Notes: generated by a model not told the origin, from the sequence alone. 64,000 nucleotides of DNA from DATJGF01 sp035495315 (GCA_035495315.1 DATJGF010000129.1:15706-79705); one strand, 5' to 3'; positions 54,422 to 62,142 are shown, numbered from the stretch's first letter. A program made the numbers and translations.

Positions 54422-54805
54422 TTACTCAGTTACGTCTAAACGCCGGATCTCTGAAATCAACTGCGCCGGACTGAACGGCTTCGTCAGAAACCCTTGCGCC
54501 CCCAGCACGCTCAATTGCTTCCGAAACTGATGATACTGCGGATCGGCGCTAATCGCGATGATTGGAATCCCCCGCGTCTCTGGCCGCTTTTTCAATTCAA
54601 CAATTGCGCGCACCCCATCCCCCTCCGGCATAATCAAATCCATTACGACCAACTGCGGCAGCTCCCGTTGTGCAATTTCGGTTCCGGCGTTCCCATCCGT
54701 CGCACTCAATACCTCATAGCCGGCTCGTTCGATGTGCGGCCCATACAACCGATGCATCAACGTATCGTCGTCGACAAATAGTACCTTGGCTTTGTCGCCC
54801 ATCAT
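54422..54805 (-). CDS. Stand-alone receiver-domain protein (CheY/PilH-like)
   Basis: 127 residues, one receiver domain without the Rcp1 insertion: KVLFVDDDTLMHRLYGPHIERAGYEVLSATDGNAGTEIA, phosphoacceptor Asp56 (VVMDLIMPEGDG), the IIAISAD switch and LTKPFSPAQLISEI lysine. The ATG at 54805 directly before MGDKAKVLFVDDD is preferred over an upstream in-frame start at 54841. Fourth orphan receiver of the cluster and of a different subtype from the other three. Confidence 0.88.
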   Translation of the reverse strand: MMGDKAKVLFVDDDTLMHRLYGPHIERAGYEVLSATDGNAGTEIAQRELPQLVVMDLIMPEGDGVRAIVELKKRPETRGIPIIAISADPQYHQFRKQLSVLGAQGFLTKPFSPAQLISEIRRLDVTE

Positions 54806-55020
54806 GTGTTGTCGATTGCAAATTAAACCGCTCCGCCCCATACATCAATGTGGGTACTTACGCAAACGCCCTCCGTACTTATATGGCCTGCCAAATCCGT
54901 AGTCTCCGGTGTACTCCCGTTTCACCTGACCCGCACTACCGCTCCTGTCCAGACCAGAATCGGACCTGGGGATCAACACTGGTCGAAACCGATTTAGTTC
55001 TTTGGATGTTTGTCCGTGCT

Positions 55021-55656
55021 TCACTTGGGAGTTGCCCTCGGACGGAGCCGCACGCGGAACGTGATCGGCCGCAGCATCCCAGGCAGTACCGCTGAGGGGG
55101 TGAGGATCGTTCCGTCAGTTACGCCCGGAGGCAGCGCGAGCCAGGCGCTGAAAAGTTCTTCGACGGTCCGGCTGTTTGCGCAACGGTTGCACGACGCCAG
55201 GGCATCTCCAGCGCAGGTGGGGCAGCGAATCGGCACGCGCAGCGAAATTGTCACCATACCGCCGGTAGCGGCTTCCCTGGCACTGGGAAAGATCTCGATG
55301 ACGTCGTTGCCCACGCGCCGGGCAACACCGCAGGCGACCAGCGAGTTCAGCGGGCCGCACAACCGCTGGAGCGCCACGCCGGGCGCTTTACGACGGGGAA
55401 CTGTGCCCGTGGGCGAAGCAGCTGAGCGGCTTTGCCGGGTGCCCCGCCGCTGATCGTATGCCGCGCGCGCGACCGGGTCGGACAAAACTTCGTATGCGGC
55501 GGAAATATTCTGAAAAGTGGCTGTAGCGGCGGGCCCCGCATAGTCTGGGTGCCACCGGCGGGCGAGGCGACGCCAGACTCGGCGCAATTCAGCAAACCCG
55601 ATTTCCGGCTGGACGCCGAGCACGGCATAGTGGTCATGTTGCCAATCAGTAGGCAC
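55021..55656 (-). CDS. Divergent DnaJ-like protein (J domain plus reduced zinc region)
   Basis: About 211 residues. The J domain (8-75, DHYAVLGVQPEIGFAELRRVWRRLARRWHPDYA) has the HPD motif at 36-38, so it should stimulate an Hsp70. The rest lacks the Gly/Phe region and has only two Cys pairs (CPTC and CNRC) where DnaJ has four, followed by strand motifs resembling the substrate-binding part (LPPGVTDGTIL ... ITFRVRLRP). It is therefore a shortened type I DnaJ or a specialised co-chaperone. The start is uncertain: GTG 55656 gives a normal J-domain N-terminus, TTG 55719 would add 21 residues. Confidence 0.7.
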   Translation of the reverse strand: MPTDWQHDHYAVLGVQPEIGFAELRRVWRRLARRWHPDYAGPAATATFQNISAAYEVLSDPVARAAYDQRRGTRQSRSAASPTGTVPRRKAPGVALQRLCGPLNSLVACGVARRVGNDVIEIFPSAREAATGGMVTISLRVPIRCPTCAGDALASCNRCANSRTVEELFSAWLALPPGVTDGTILTPSAVLPGMLRPITFRVRLRPRATPK

Positions 55657-55772
55657 GGGTCTAGCCGCTAACGACGCACATCCACCGCCCCGCGTCAAGG
55701 GGCGTCCAGCATCAAACAACGACCTATCGCCGGGCGTCAGGCTACATCTGCTTCGTCGACCAAGGCTTCATC

Positions 55773-56789
55773 TCACTTCGTTACTGAACCACGGTCCAGG
55801 CCGCGCTGAAGGCTGTCGTAGTACGGCCGAAGCTTCTGCAGTGAATCAGGCTCCAAGGGAGGCAGAATGACGTTCCGCCGGTTGTACTCCGGTCTGAGTT
55901 TGACTTCAGTTTCCGTCGGCCAATGGTCCATGTTCCCCAGCTGGATGACCCCGCCGTTTAGTTCTCCCTGATAAAACCGATAATCCGAGACCCACGTTCC
56001 CGCTGGCAGCTCGGGGTTGAACGACACTGTCGCTCTGTTGGCTTTTACGCCTGTGCCCTGAAACTCATAAATTATACGTGGTTCTCCCCCGGCATCATAC
56101 CTCGTGTATACCACTCTAAGCGGAATCTGAAAACCCGATATGTTAGTGAAGCTCGATGAGATTAGTGTCGCGTTTGTCCCTGGCCCGGAATCGTCCAGGA
56201 AACAGATCTGGACGGGTAAACCTGCTGATCCGGAGTGGCGCCTAAAGACGGCTCGCTGCCTGGCTTTCGCCCACCGCAAGTCCATGGGCGAGAAACTAAC
56301 TGGATCGAGCAGGTTATTGGTAACGGAATCGAAATAACAAGAGGACGCGTAGGCGTAGAACAGGCACACCATCTCTGGTTCCACTATCCACCGAGGAAAC
56401 CCGGAAGGATGGATCTGGGCCCACGAACTGTTGCTGAGAGCCCGTGTAGAGTCGTAGGAAAGTGAATCACTCGTTTTCTCTTCCAAGTGCTGTACCAGGT
56501 GTATGTTGGTTCCGTTATCACTTGTCTCCGTTACCAGAAGGCCAGCGTTCCTTTCTGTAGTCCCGCGAATAATGGTCTCGCGGATATGGCGCACAGCCCA
56601 TTGACATCCCCGAACACTGACTTGAAATCGGGCAGGACCGCCACCAGGCGGAAAAGCGAACTGCGGCTGCTCGACAGTCATAACACCGTCAACCTCAAAT
56701 TCAGGAATGTCTTGAGCCCCAATCGCGTTGATAACGCACAGGCAAGCAGTCCCAAGCGCGATCAAGCGATTAGATTTTATCTCGTTCAT
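55773..56789 (-). CDS. Secreted protein of unknown function
   Basis: A 338-residue exported protein; signal peptide LIALGTACLCVINAIGA. The mature part is beta-rich, with FPPGGGPARFQVSVRGCQWAVRH in the first 75 residues and RVVYTRYDAGGEPRIIYEFQGTGVKANRATVSFNPELPAGTWVSDYRFYQGELNGG in the second half, ending in a charged helix. No catalytic motif or known domain recognised. It stands between the DnaJ-like gene and the sulfatase on the same strand. Confidence 0.6.
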   Translation of the reverse strand: MNEIKSNRLIALGTACLCVINAIGAQDIPEFEVDGVMTVEQPQFAFPPGGGPARFQVSVRGCQWAVRHIRETIIRGTTERNAGLLVTETSDNGTNIHLVQHLEEKTSDSLSYDSTRALSNSSWAQIHPSGFPRWIVEPEMVCLFYAYASSCYFDSVTNNLLDPVSFSPMDLRWAKARQRAVFRRHSGSAGLPVQICFLDDSGPGTNATLISSSFTNISGFQIPLRVVYTRYDAGGEPRIIYEFQGTGVKANRATVSFNPELPAGTWVSDYRFYQGELNGGVIQLGNMDHWPTETEVKLRPEYNRRNVILPPLEPDSLQKLRPYYDSLQRGLDRGSVTK

Positions 56790-57218
56790 TTGACCGAATG
56801 GGTGAAGTCATTGTATGCGGTGCGCATCTTTGAGTCCTTGCTCAGCATTCGTTACGGTGGTTGGTTTCAAACATCCAAGAAAGTAGACCGTCATGACCTT
56901 CGCGCCCAACTACTGCAAAGCAGGCCGAAAATCACGACTGTGGTAATGCAAACGCAATCTTGTTTGCTCATACAACACTTCGCACTGTATGTCGTAGAAC
57001 CGCTCGCGCTGTGTTAAAGGTCGGACGCGATTCCCCGGCACAGCCTTCCTTTGGTAGGGACGCCTCGCCGAGCCGTCCAGGTTCCTACACAAAAAACGGG
57101 CTCGGCCCGCTCGGCGAGCCGGCCCTACCCTATACCCCGTAAAAGATACAAACCCACTCCTGCTACGATGAATGACAACATACGCACCAAAACCTGACTG
57201 TCACTCAGATTACAGATC
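56790..57218. other. Gene-free stretch with a repeat
   Basis: 429 bp with no credible gene. It contains the inverted repeat at 57053-57129; the left part (56790-57050) shows nothing distinct. Confidence 0.35.
57053..57129. repeat. GC-rich inverted repeat with ggtaggg ends
   Basis: Arms ggtagggacgcctcgccgagc (57053-57073) and gctcggcgagcc/ggccctacc (57109-57129) are inverted copies with only two or three mismatches, loop of about 35 bp. It follows the sulfatase stop and may end its transcript. The type resembles dispersed intergenic repeats common in this phylum. Confidence 0.65.
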
Positions 57219-58682
57219 TCAGTGCGCCGTTCCAATTTTCGGAGCTGCCGGATCGTCGTCGTCGTCCGTGTAAAAGCCTTCGTCAGTCGGCAGGAGCGGC
57301 ACCGAGGACTTCATGGCCGTCTGGAACATCCAAAGCAGCGCCAGCGGCTTGGCGGATTCCTTGCCGGCAATTTCCAGGCGCGCCTGCATCGCGGCCACTT
57401 TGTCGGGATGCGCGGCGGCAACGTTGTTCTTCTCGTAGGGGTCGTCGGCGAGATTGTAGAGGTCAACGCTGCTCGGCAGCATCGTGCGCCAGATCAGTTT
57501 CCAATCGCCCTGCCGCATGCCGCCGCGGAACGGCTCGACATTGTAGACGAATTCCGTGCGCGGCGACGGTTTGCCTTCTGCGATAGTCTCCCAGACATTC
57601 GTCCCATCCAGCGGCTTGCACTTGGCGGTGGACGCGCCGGCCAGGGCCGCGAGCGTTGGATAAATGTCCACGGCGTGAATCATGCCATCCACCGTCTGGG
57701 GCTTGATGTGGCCGGGCCAGTTGGCGCAAGCGGCCACGCGGCAGCCACCTTCGAAGAGCGCACCTTTGCCGCTGCGATACGGGCCGTTGTCGCAGGGCAG
57801 ATTTATCTTCGACACATCGGCCATCTGGCCGGTGAACCTTTTGTCCGTCGTTCCGCCGTTGTCGCTGTGGAAGAGGATCAGCGTGGTCTCACGCAGTCCC
57901 TTCTTGTCGAGCGCGGCGATGACTTTGCCGATGTTTTCGTCCAGGCAGTCCACCATGCCGGCGTAAGTGCGCCGCGTGGGGTCGCCGATGCGGGTATACT
58001 TGTCGATGTATTCCTTTGGCGCTTGATACGGCGTGTGCGGCGCGTTGAACGTGAGGTAAAGATAGAACGGTTTCTTGCCGTCTTGCGCGTTGATGTATTT
58101 GACCGCGTCCTCGCCCAGCAGGCTGGTGGTGTAGCCTTTCTCGCGAACCGGATTGTTGTCGCGGAACCAGTCCAGCACGCCATGCTCATCGTGCGTGAAG
58201 TAATCCAGTTCACCGATCATCGCGCCATACTGGTAGTCGAAGCCGCGCTGCCTCGGCCAATACTTCGTGTCGGCATGCCCGAGATGCCATTTGCCGATGA
58301 TCGCAGTCTTGTAGCCGGCTTCGCCCAGACACTGCGGCATCAGCCATTCGCTCGTGTCCAGGCCGTAACCGGCGGCCGTCGGAATGACGATCGTTTGCAG
58401 GCCATACCGGAACGGATAACGGCCGGTCATCAGCGCCGCCCGCGTCGGCGTGCACATCGGCTGCACGTAAAACTGCGTGAACTTCGCGCCCCCTCGTGCC
58501 AGCGCGTCAAGATTTGGCGTCTTAATGTCCGTGCATCCGTTGAAGCCGACGTCTTTCCAACCGAGATCGTCCGCGACAATGTGGACGATGTTAGGTTTCT
58601 TGTCGGCGGCGGACGACGTCAGCGCCAATACGGCCGAAAGTACAGCCGCCAATAATCCCTTGCTGGGTGATCTGGTTCTCAT
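57219..58682 (-). CDS. Arylsulfatase-like sulfatase, secreted
   Basis: A 487-residue type I (S1) sulfatase with a signal peptide (KGLLAAVLSAVLALTSSA). The metal-binding DD lies in NIVHIVADDLGWKDVGFNG (38-39), and the formylglycine cysteine is Cys77 in CTPTRAALMTGRYP, the canonical CxPxR. GKWHLGH, the HSDNGG strand near the middle and PYRSGKGALFEGGCRV follow. It removes sulfate esters, probably from sulfated polysaccharides, after Cys-to-formylglycine conversion. The overall look is arylsulfatase A/B-like. No partner glycosidase adjoins. The last attC-like site lies 137 bp upstream of its start. Confidence 0.93.
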   Translation of the reverse strand: MRTRSPSKGLLAAVLSAVLALTSSAADKKPNIVHIVADDLGWKDVGFNGCTDIKTPNLDALARGGAKFTQFYVQPMCTPTRAALMTGRYPFRYGLQTIVIPTAAGYGLDTSEWLMPQCLGEAGYKTAIIGKWHLGHADTKYWPRQRGFDYQYGAMIGELDYFTHDEHGVLDWFRDNNPVREKGYTTSLLGEDAVKYINAQDGKKPFYLYLTFNAPHTPYQAPKEYIDKYTRIGDPTRRTYAGMVDCLDENIGKVIAALDKKGLRETTLILFHSDNGGTTDKRFTGQMADVSKINLPCDNGPYRSGKGALFEGGCRVAACANWPGHIKPQTVDGMIHAVDIYPTLAALAGASTAKCKPLDGTNVWETIAEGKPSPRTEFVYNVEPFRGGMRQGDWKLIWRTMLPSSVDLYNLADDPYEKNNVAAAHPDKVAAMQARLEIAGKESAKPLALLWMFQTAMKSSVPLLPTDEGFYTDDDDDPAAPKIGTAH

Positions 58683-58819
58683 GCTTTTCGCAAACTTGAA
58701 TTCCGGTGGTTGTTCTGCCGCACCATAGCACCGGGCCCGCTCCCTTCAAGACGGATCTGCGCTTGCCAATCACTTGGGCCGTTTGATGAAAGATGCGATT
58801 GCTGACATGAGGGCGTGCG

Positions 58820-58912
58820 GCTTAACGACCGCCAACACCGACTCCGCGCCGGTGGACTCCGATATGAAACCTCGATGTTGTCGCAGAGTTCCTGTGCATG
58901 TCGTTGTTATAC
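58820..58912 (-). other. attC-like site 1 (after the DUF1801 gene)
   Basis: Read on the minus strand it starts GTATAAC and ends GTTAAGC (a perfect GTTRRRY), 93 bp. Its two arms fold together: AACTCTGCG near the inner end pairs with CGCGGAGTC, with CAC/GTG and GAC/GTC pairs further out. It begins 14 bp after the stop at 58927. The inner 70 bp (58831-58900) match 62646-62715 at 58 of 70 positions without gaps, so the two sites are homologous although 3.8 kb apart. Confidence 0.7.
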
Positions 58913-58926
58913 GGCGACTCCACTAA

Positions 58927-59325
58927 CTATCCCAGGTTCAGGCGCCCCTTCATGTCAGTGTATGCAGTATCGATTAGCTTCCTAAGCGCCGTGGCATTGA
59001 CGTTGCATCCGGGCCTGAGTTTCACATGGCGCATGAACTTGCCTGTGCCTTCCAACAGACCCTCGGGATCGGCAATCTCCGCACCACGAAAGAATCCGAC
59101 ATTAACGTGAGCTTTGAACGCATTCACATAGCCGAATGCCGCATCACCTACACACGCAGTCGGATGGCCGTCATGCAATAACTCTCCAACGTCCTCTCCA
59201 CACGCGCGCATGACCTCAAACCATTCCTGTGCGATAATCCCCAATTCTCCTGAATGCTCATGCATCCAGACCTCGATCGTTGGGTCTCGCCTGACCGCAC
59301 TTGGGAATCGTAAAACTTGGCTCAC
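58927..59325 (-). CDS. DUF1801-domain protein
   Basis: 132 residues. The core FGYVNAFKAHVNVGFFRGAEIADPEGLLEGTGKFMRHVKLRP is the YdhG/DUF1801 fold (Fe-chaperone IscX/YdhG-like superfamily), whose function is poorly known. It starts MSQVLRFPSAVRRDPTIEVWMHEH. It is followed 14 bp later by attC-like site 1 and preceded by the degenerate site at 59381, so it reads as a single-gene cassette. DUF1801 genes are frequent cassette cargo in my recollection. Confidence 0.85.
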   Translation of the reverse strand: MSQVLRFPSAVRRDPTIEVWMHEHSGELGIIAQEWFEVMRACGEDVGELLHDGHPTACVGDAAFGYVNAFKAHVNVGFFRGAEIADPEGLLEGTGKFMRHVKLRPGCNVNATALRKLIDTAYTDMKGRLNLG

Positions 59326-59380
59326 AGCGATTTCATTTCGATGGCTTTAAAAGCGGGAACATCGACTCTCGCCCTCTCCA

Positions 59381-59465
59381 GCCGCGTACGTCTTGGCTTA
59401 GGCAGGCCGGCCGAGGAGCCAGGACAAACAGCCCGGCGAACCTTGCCTGCAGCACATCGTTCGGC
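59381..59465 (-). other. Degenerate attC-like site 5 (after the VOC gene)
   Basis: On the minus strand it starts GCCGAAC, 7 bp after the VOC stop (59473), and continues GATGTGCTGCAGGCAAGG. It shares TTGCCTGCA and the loop word AGGACAAACAG with site 3 at 60860. The far end is unclear: GTACGCGGC stands where GTTRRRY is expected. It is probably an eroded attC. Confidence 0.45.
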
Positions 59466-59472
59466 TCGTTCT

Positions 59473-59907
59473 TCACTCTTTGAAAATAAGTGCGCCGGTT
59501 CGATCGAAAGTGCACATCGGCGCCCAGGCGACTTCCCAGTAATATCCATCCAAATCTCTAAAGTAACCGCTGTAACCTCCCCAGAATGTGTCCTGTGCTG
59601 GCTTCACAATCCTGGCACCCGCTTTCTCCGCGAGCGCGAGGACCTCAGCCACTTCCTTCTTCCGACTCACGTTGTGAGCTAGCGTGATCCCACCGAAACC
59701 TTTCGGCGAGAGCCTGACATCTTCCGATATATCTTCGGCCAGTGCTTTTTTGGGGTAGAGCGCCAGCCGAACGCCCCCGGTCATAAAAAACGCGATCGAT
59801 GCATCGTCTTTCGCATCGGTAGGAAAACCAAGCCCGTCTCGATAGAACCGGATGGCGCGCGGGAGATCCGCCACTCCAAGGGTGATGATGGTGATGCGCG
59901 GTTTCAT
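59473..59907 (-). CDS. VOC (glyoxalase/bleomycin-resistance fold) protein
   Basis: 144 residues with the paired beta-alpha-beta3 pattern of the vicinal oxygen chelate family: RITIITLGVADLPRAIRFYRDGLGFPTD, FFMTGGVRLALYPKKAL, GITLAHNVSRKKEVAEVLALAEKAGARIVKPAQDTFWGGYSGYFRDLDGYYWEVAWAP. The Glu of WEV is a usual metal ligand. The activity may be a lyase, dioxygenase or antibiotic binding; not decidable. The ATG at 59907 lies 7 bp after the end of attC-like site 4, and the stop is 7 bp before site 5. The upstream open frame (to 60147) is ignored because it runs through the attC. Confidence 0.88.
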   Translation of the reverse strand: MKPRITIITLGVADLPRAIRFYRDGLGFPTDAKDDASIAFFMTGGVRLALYPKKALAEDISEDVRLSPKGFGGITLAHNVSRKKEVAEVLALAEKAGARIVKPAQDTFWGGYSGYFRDLDGYYWEVAWAPMCTFDRTGALIFKE

Positions 59908-59914
59908 AATTCTT

Positions 59915-60007
59915 GCCCAACGATCGTGCTCACTCGGGCCGGGCCAATGGCGGCCGATCTCCAGACAGCGCGTGCGCCCGGCATCGAGTGCAGCACCTTT
60001 GTTCGAC
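59915..60007 (-). other. attC-like site 4 (after the toxin remnant)
   Basis: The clearest of the set, 93 bp. On the minus strand it starts GTCGAAC and ends GTTGGGC (a perfect GTTRRRY). The arms GTGCTGCACTCG and CGAGTGAGCAC pair over 11 bp with one extrahelical G, then CCGGGC pairs with GCCCGG. It begins 7 bp after the toxin stop (60015) and ends 7 bp before the VOC start codon. Confidence 0.8.
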
Positions 60008-60014
60008 GATCCGC

Positions 60015-60267
60015 TCATCGATCGGCACCGTCTACACTGACAATCATCACTGCCTTGACAGGATCGTCCACCCAATAAGTAATTGCATAGCGCCAATGAT
60101 CTTGATCTGGCGTGTGCGTAAACTCTCGTCCCGATCTGTAAAATCACCAGGTGTGTGCGGGTTGTTGGCTAGCGAACCAACGAAACCCATAATCAACCGG
60201 CGCTGCTCGCCTCGGGCGGGACGACGTCCAGCAGTTCAAGATGGAGGTAGACGCTATAGGCGCCCAT
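60015..60267 (-). pseudogene. Frameshifted RelE/ParE-type toxin
   Basis: Three frames together give a normal RelE-family toxin: MGAYSVYLHLELLDVVPP, then RGEQRRLIMGFVGSLANNP with HTPGDFTDRDESLRTRQIKIIG, then RYAITYWVDDPVKAVMIVSVDGADR. The breaks are a single missing base in the ccgccc run near 60210 and another in the GGCGC near 60090. Start-to-stop distance (250 bp) plus two bases is 252, i.e. 84 residues. The ATG (60267) directly follows the antitoxin-like gene, and the stop is 7 bp from attC-like site 4. It is a dead toxin, or two sequencing errors. Confidence 0.65.
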
Positions 60268-60470
60268 CTAAGGGGTTTCTTATCAAGTTCGCGCTCAAAA
60301 GCATCCGGTGGGAGCCAGTGCGAGGGATCCTTATCGTTCAACCTGCGACCGGTTTGGCTCGCGTACTCCCCATCGTGCGCATGCCGAAGATGGAACAAAT
60401 ACGCAATCACCTCGTCCTGCTCGTTTCGGGGTAGGGCCGCCAACTGTTCTTTAATTCCCGGAACGCTCAT
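60144..60470 (-). CDS. Antitoxin-like protein, C-terminus out of frame
   Basis: The first 67 residues (MSVPGIKEQLAALPRNEQDE, then VIAYLFHLRHAHD and RRLNDKDPSHWLPPDAFERELDKK) look like the small helical antitoxins that precede RelE-type toxins in such cassettes. Beyond that the frame runs into the toxin gene in the wrong phase until 60144, so the true end was probably near 60270 and a small deletion removed its stop. An upstream TTG at 60506 is less likely than the ATG at 60470. Confidence 0.55.
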   Translation of the reverse strand: MSVPGIKEQLAALPRNEQDEVIAYLFHLRHAHDGEYASQTGRRLNDKDPSHWLPPDAFERELDKKPLRWAPIASTSILNCWTSSRPRRAAPVDYGFRWFASQQPAHTW

Positions 60471-60524
60471 CAACCGCAATTTAATGGCTTTGACAGCCAG
60501 GTTCAAGGCCGACCCTCTGCCGCT

Positions 60525-60866
60525 CCGTCGAACCCGCGCATCTCAATTTTTGAGAACCTGACCGAGCCCTAAATGATTGATTGTGGTGCTCTCATTAACA
60601 CCCCGCTTCAACGCCCTATCCATTCAGTTGCCGTTGTATCTGCTCTCATTAACCCCCAGCTTTCAGCTGGGGGGTGGGCTGCGAAAGTGATCGGAACCGC
60701 TTCATTCAGCGGTTTAGGGTGCCTGTCTTAACTGTGCACCGGGAAAACCGCTGAATGAAGTGCTTGGAAGGCCCAGCACATAGCTTCACCCCGCTGAAGC
60801 TGAAGCGGGGTGTTAATGAGAGCCGACGAACAGGTGAACAAAAATTGAGATGCGCCCCCGTCGAAC
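60525..60866. mobile_element. Palindromic MITE-like element at an attC crossover end
   Basis: A 9-bp direct repeat CCGTCGAAC (60525-60533 and 60858-60866) flanks 324 bp without a gene. Terminal inverted repeats of 16 bp are perfect (60536-60551 and 60840-60855, core gcgcatctcaattttt). Inside lie perfect 23-bp arms (60588-60610 and 60801-60823), a CCCCCAGCT/AGCTGGGGG hairpin (60653-60673) and perfect 16-bp arms (60700-60715 and 60745-60760). The word gctctcattaac occurs twice plus once inverted. The right-hand direct repeat contains the GTTCGAC end of attC-like site 3. Confidence 0.7.
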
Positions 60867-60949
60867 GATTATCGTCAGGTACTCCGGGCACCTGGCTCAG
60901 GACAAACAGAATGGCGCTAACCGGAGTTGCCTGCACGAAATTGTTAAGC
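60860..60949 (-). other. attC-like site 3 (after the Ig-domain gene)
   Basis: 90 bp. On the minus strand it starts GCTTAAC (a perfect RYYYAAC) and ends GTTCGAC. The arms TCGTGCAGG and CCTGACGA pair with one extrahelical G at the same place as in site 4, then ACTCCGG pairs with CCGGAGT. It starts 55 bp after the stop at 61005. Its outer end forms part of the direct repeat of the palindromic element. Confidence 0.7.
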
Positions 60950-61004
60950 CGTGCATTCATGAACAAGATCAGTGGTAATCTCGGACGCCCGCGTGGCAGT
61001 CAAG

Positions 61005-62135
61005 CTAAGGAATTTGAACCAGACGATAGAGCCTTTTTGGTTGCCCTGGCGTAGTCACATCGAAGTATAACTGCGACGTATTGGTCAGCGTTAGCGTGTT
61101 GAGAGTTGCCCACGCATTTGTCGGGCCGATAGCATTGATGTAATCCAGACGCACCGAGTCCCCGATGTTCCCAGTCACCGTGATCGCCGGAACCATGGAA
61201 ATCCGCTTGAACGAAGGGAGTACTCGTGGCGTTGCTGTCTGCCAAACCCGATAGAACCGCTGCGGTGGGAGCGGCGTGGAAAGATCAAACCAGTATTGCG
61301 GCAGCAAAGTCAGAGTCATTGTGTCCAGCGCCCGCCAACTCGACGAAGAGCCGGGACTATCGGTGCATTCAACGTTTAAAGAACTGCCAGTTTCCCCCAT
61401 CACACTAATGGCCGGCACCGCTGTTCGCTTCACCGCCGAAATCACGTTGAGCATGGCCGGTGAACTGGTGACGGCTCCGAATGCATTAGTGACCACCACG
61501 CTGTAGGCACCCGATTGCGAGAATTGCAGATTGGTCAGTTGTAAGTGGTTGGTGTTCCGGCTGATGAGATTGGTGTTGTTGAGATACCACAGGTACACTA
61601 AAGGGTAGCCGGTCGCGCGCACCCACAAGTCAGCTGGCGTGCCCACTTCAACCGTCTGGGTTAGGGGAGAGCTTTGAATCGTTGGAGGCGCCAGCGGAAT
61701 GATGCCTTCATAGTGTGTGGTAGTGGAATGATCGATGGGAGTCCGAGCGTCAAATTGGATTCCGTCTATAGTGACGGCTCCTGAAATCACTTGCAGCTGC
61801 GCCCAACCTTGCAGATCTTGCCAGATGAAATTTCCCCCGGCGCTGATACCTTGGTCGTTCGGGTAGGTCAGGGAATCGGAGACCCAGATTGGAGTGTCGG
61901 ATAAGCTGTTTTCGTAGAGCGAAAACGTGTAATGACTGCCGGGATCGACGTCGCTCAGGGTTACATAGGCACCTCCGGCGGGGATGCCTATTCCGCCGAC
62001 GCCAACCTCGATACCGAGCGACGGTAACGAGGTAAACTGATAAGACCAGCTTTCACCCGCACCGACTCGGATTTGAGCGAAAGCAACGCAGCCGGAGACG
62101 TACAGGAGTCCAAATACGATAAGCCATCTCCTCAT
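61005..62135 (-). CDS. Secreted Ig-domain protein
   Basis: A 376-residue exported protein; signal peptide RRWLIVFGLLYVSGCVAFA. Residues 20-130 form a beta-sandwich-like domain (ESWSYQFTSLPSLGIEVGVGGIGIP). Residues about 155-235 are an Ig-like domain of the type common in this phylum (PPTIQSSPLTQTVEVGTPADLWVRATGYPLVYLWYLNNTNLISRNTNHLQLTNLQFSQSGAYSVVVTNAFG). The last 140 residues repeat twice a module with ISVMGETGSSLNVECTD and ITVTGNIGDSVRLDYI, each ending in FYRVWQ or LYRLVQIP. Adhesion or surface display is likely. AAAGG lies 4 bp before its ATG and the preceding stop is only 7 bp away. Confidence 0.75.
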   Translation of the reverse strand: MRRWLIVFGLLYVSGCVAFAQIRVGAGESWSYQFTSLPSLGIEVGVGGIGIPAGGAYVTLSDVDPGSHYTFSLYENSLSDTPIWVSDSLTYPNDQGISAGGNFIWQDLQGWAQLQVISGAVTIDGIQFDARTPIDHSTTTHYEGIIPLAPPTIQSSPLTQTVEVGTPADLWVRATGYPLVYLWYLNNTNLISRNTNHLQLTNLQFSQSGAYSVVVTNAFGAVTSSPAMLNVISAVKRTAVPAISVMGETGSSLNVECTDSPGSSSSWRALDTMTLTLLPQYWFDLSTPLPPQRFYRVWQTATPRVLPSFKRISMVPAITVTGNIGDSVRLDYINAIGPTNAWATLNTLTLTNTSQLYFDVTTPGQPKRLYRLVQIP

Positions 62136-62142
62136 AGTGCCT

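Noticed and set aside
54174..54530. 118-codon plus-strand frame overlapping a receiver gene
   Set aside because: It overlaps a certain response regulator and has no protein-like pattern.
57222..58655. 477-codon open frame on the plus strand opposite the sulfatase
   Set aside because: It mirrors the sulfatase codons exactly in phase; the protein is Arg/Val/His-rich with no motif, while the sulfatase has signal peptide and catalytic residues. A GC-rich shadow frame.
59473..60147. Long form of the VOC gene with 80 extra residues
   Set aside because: The extension runs through an attC-like site and the toxin remnant; the VOC fold begins right after the Met at 59907.
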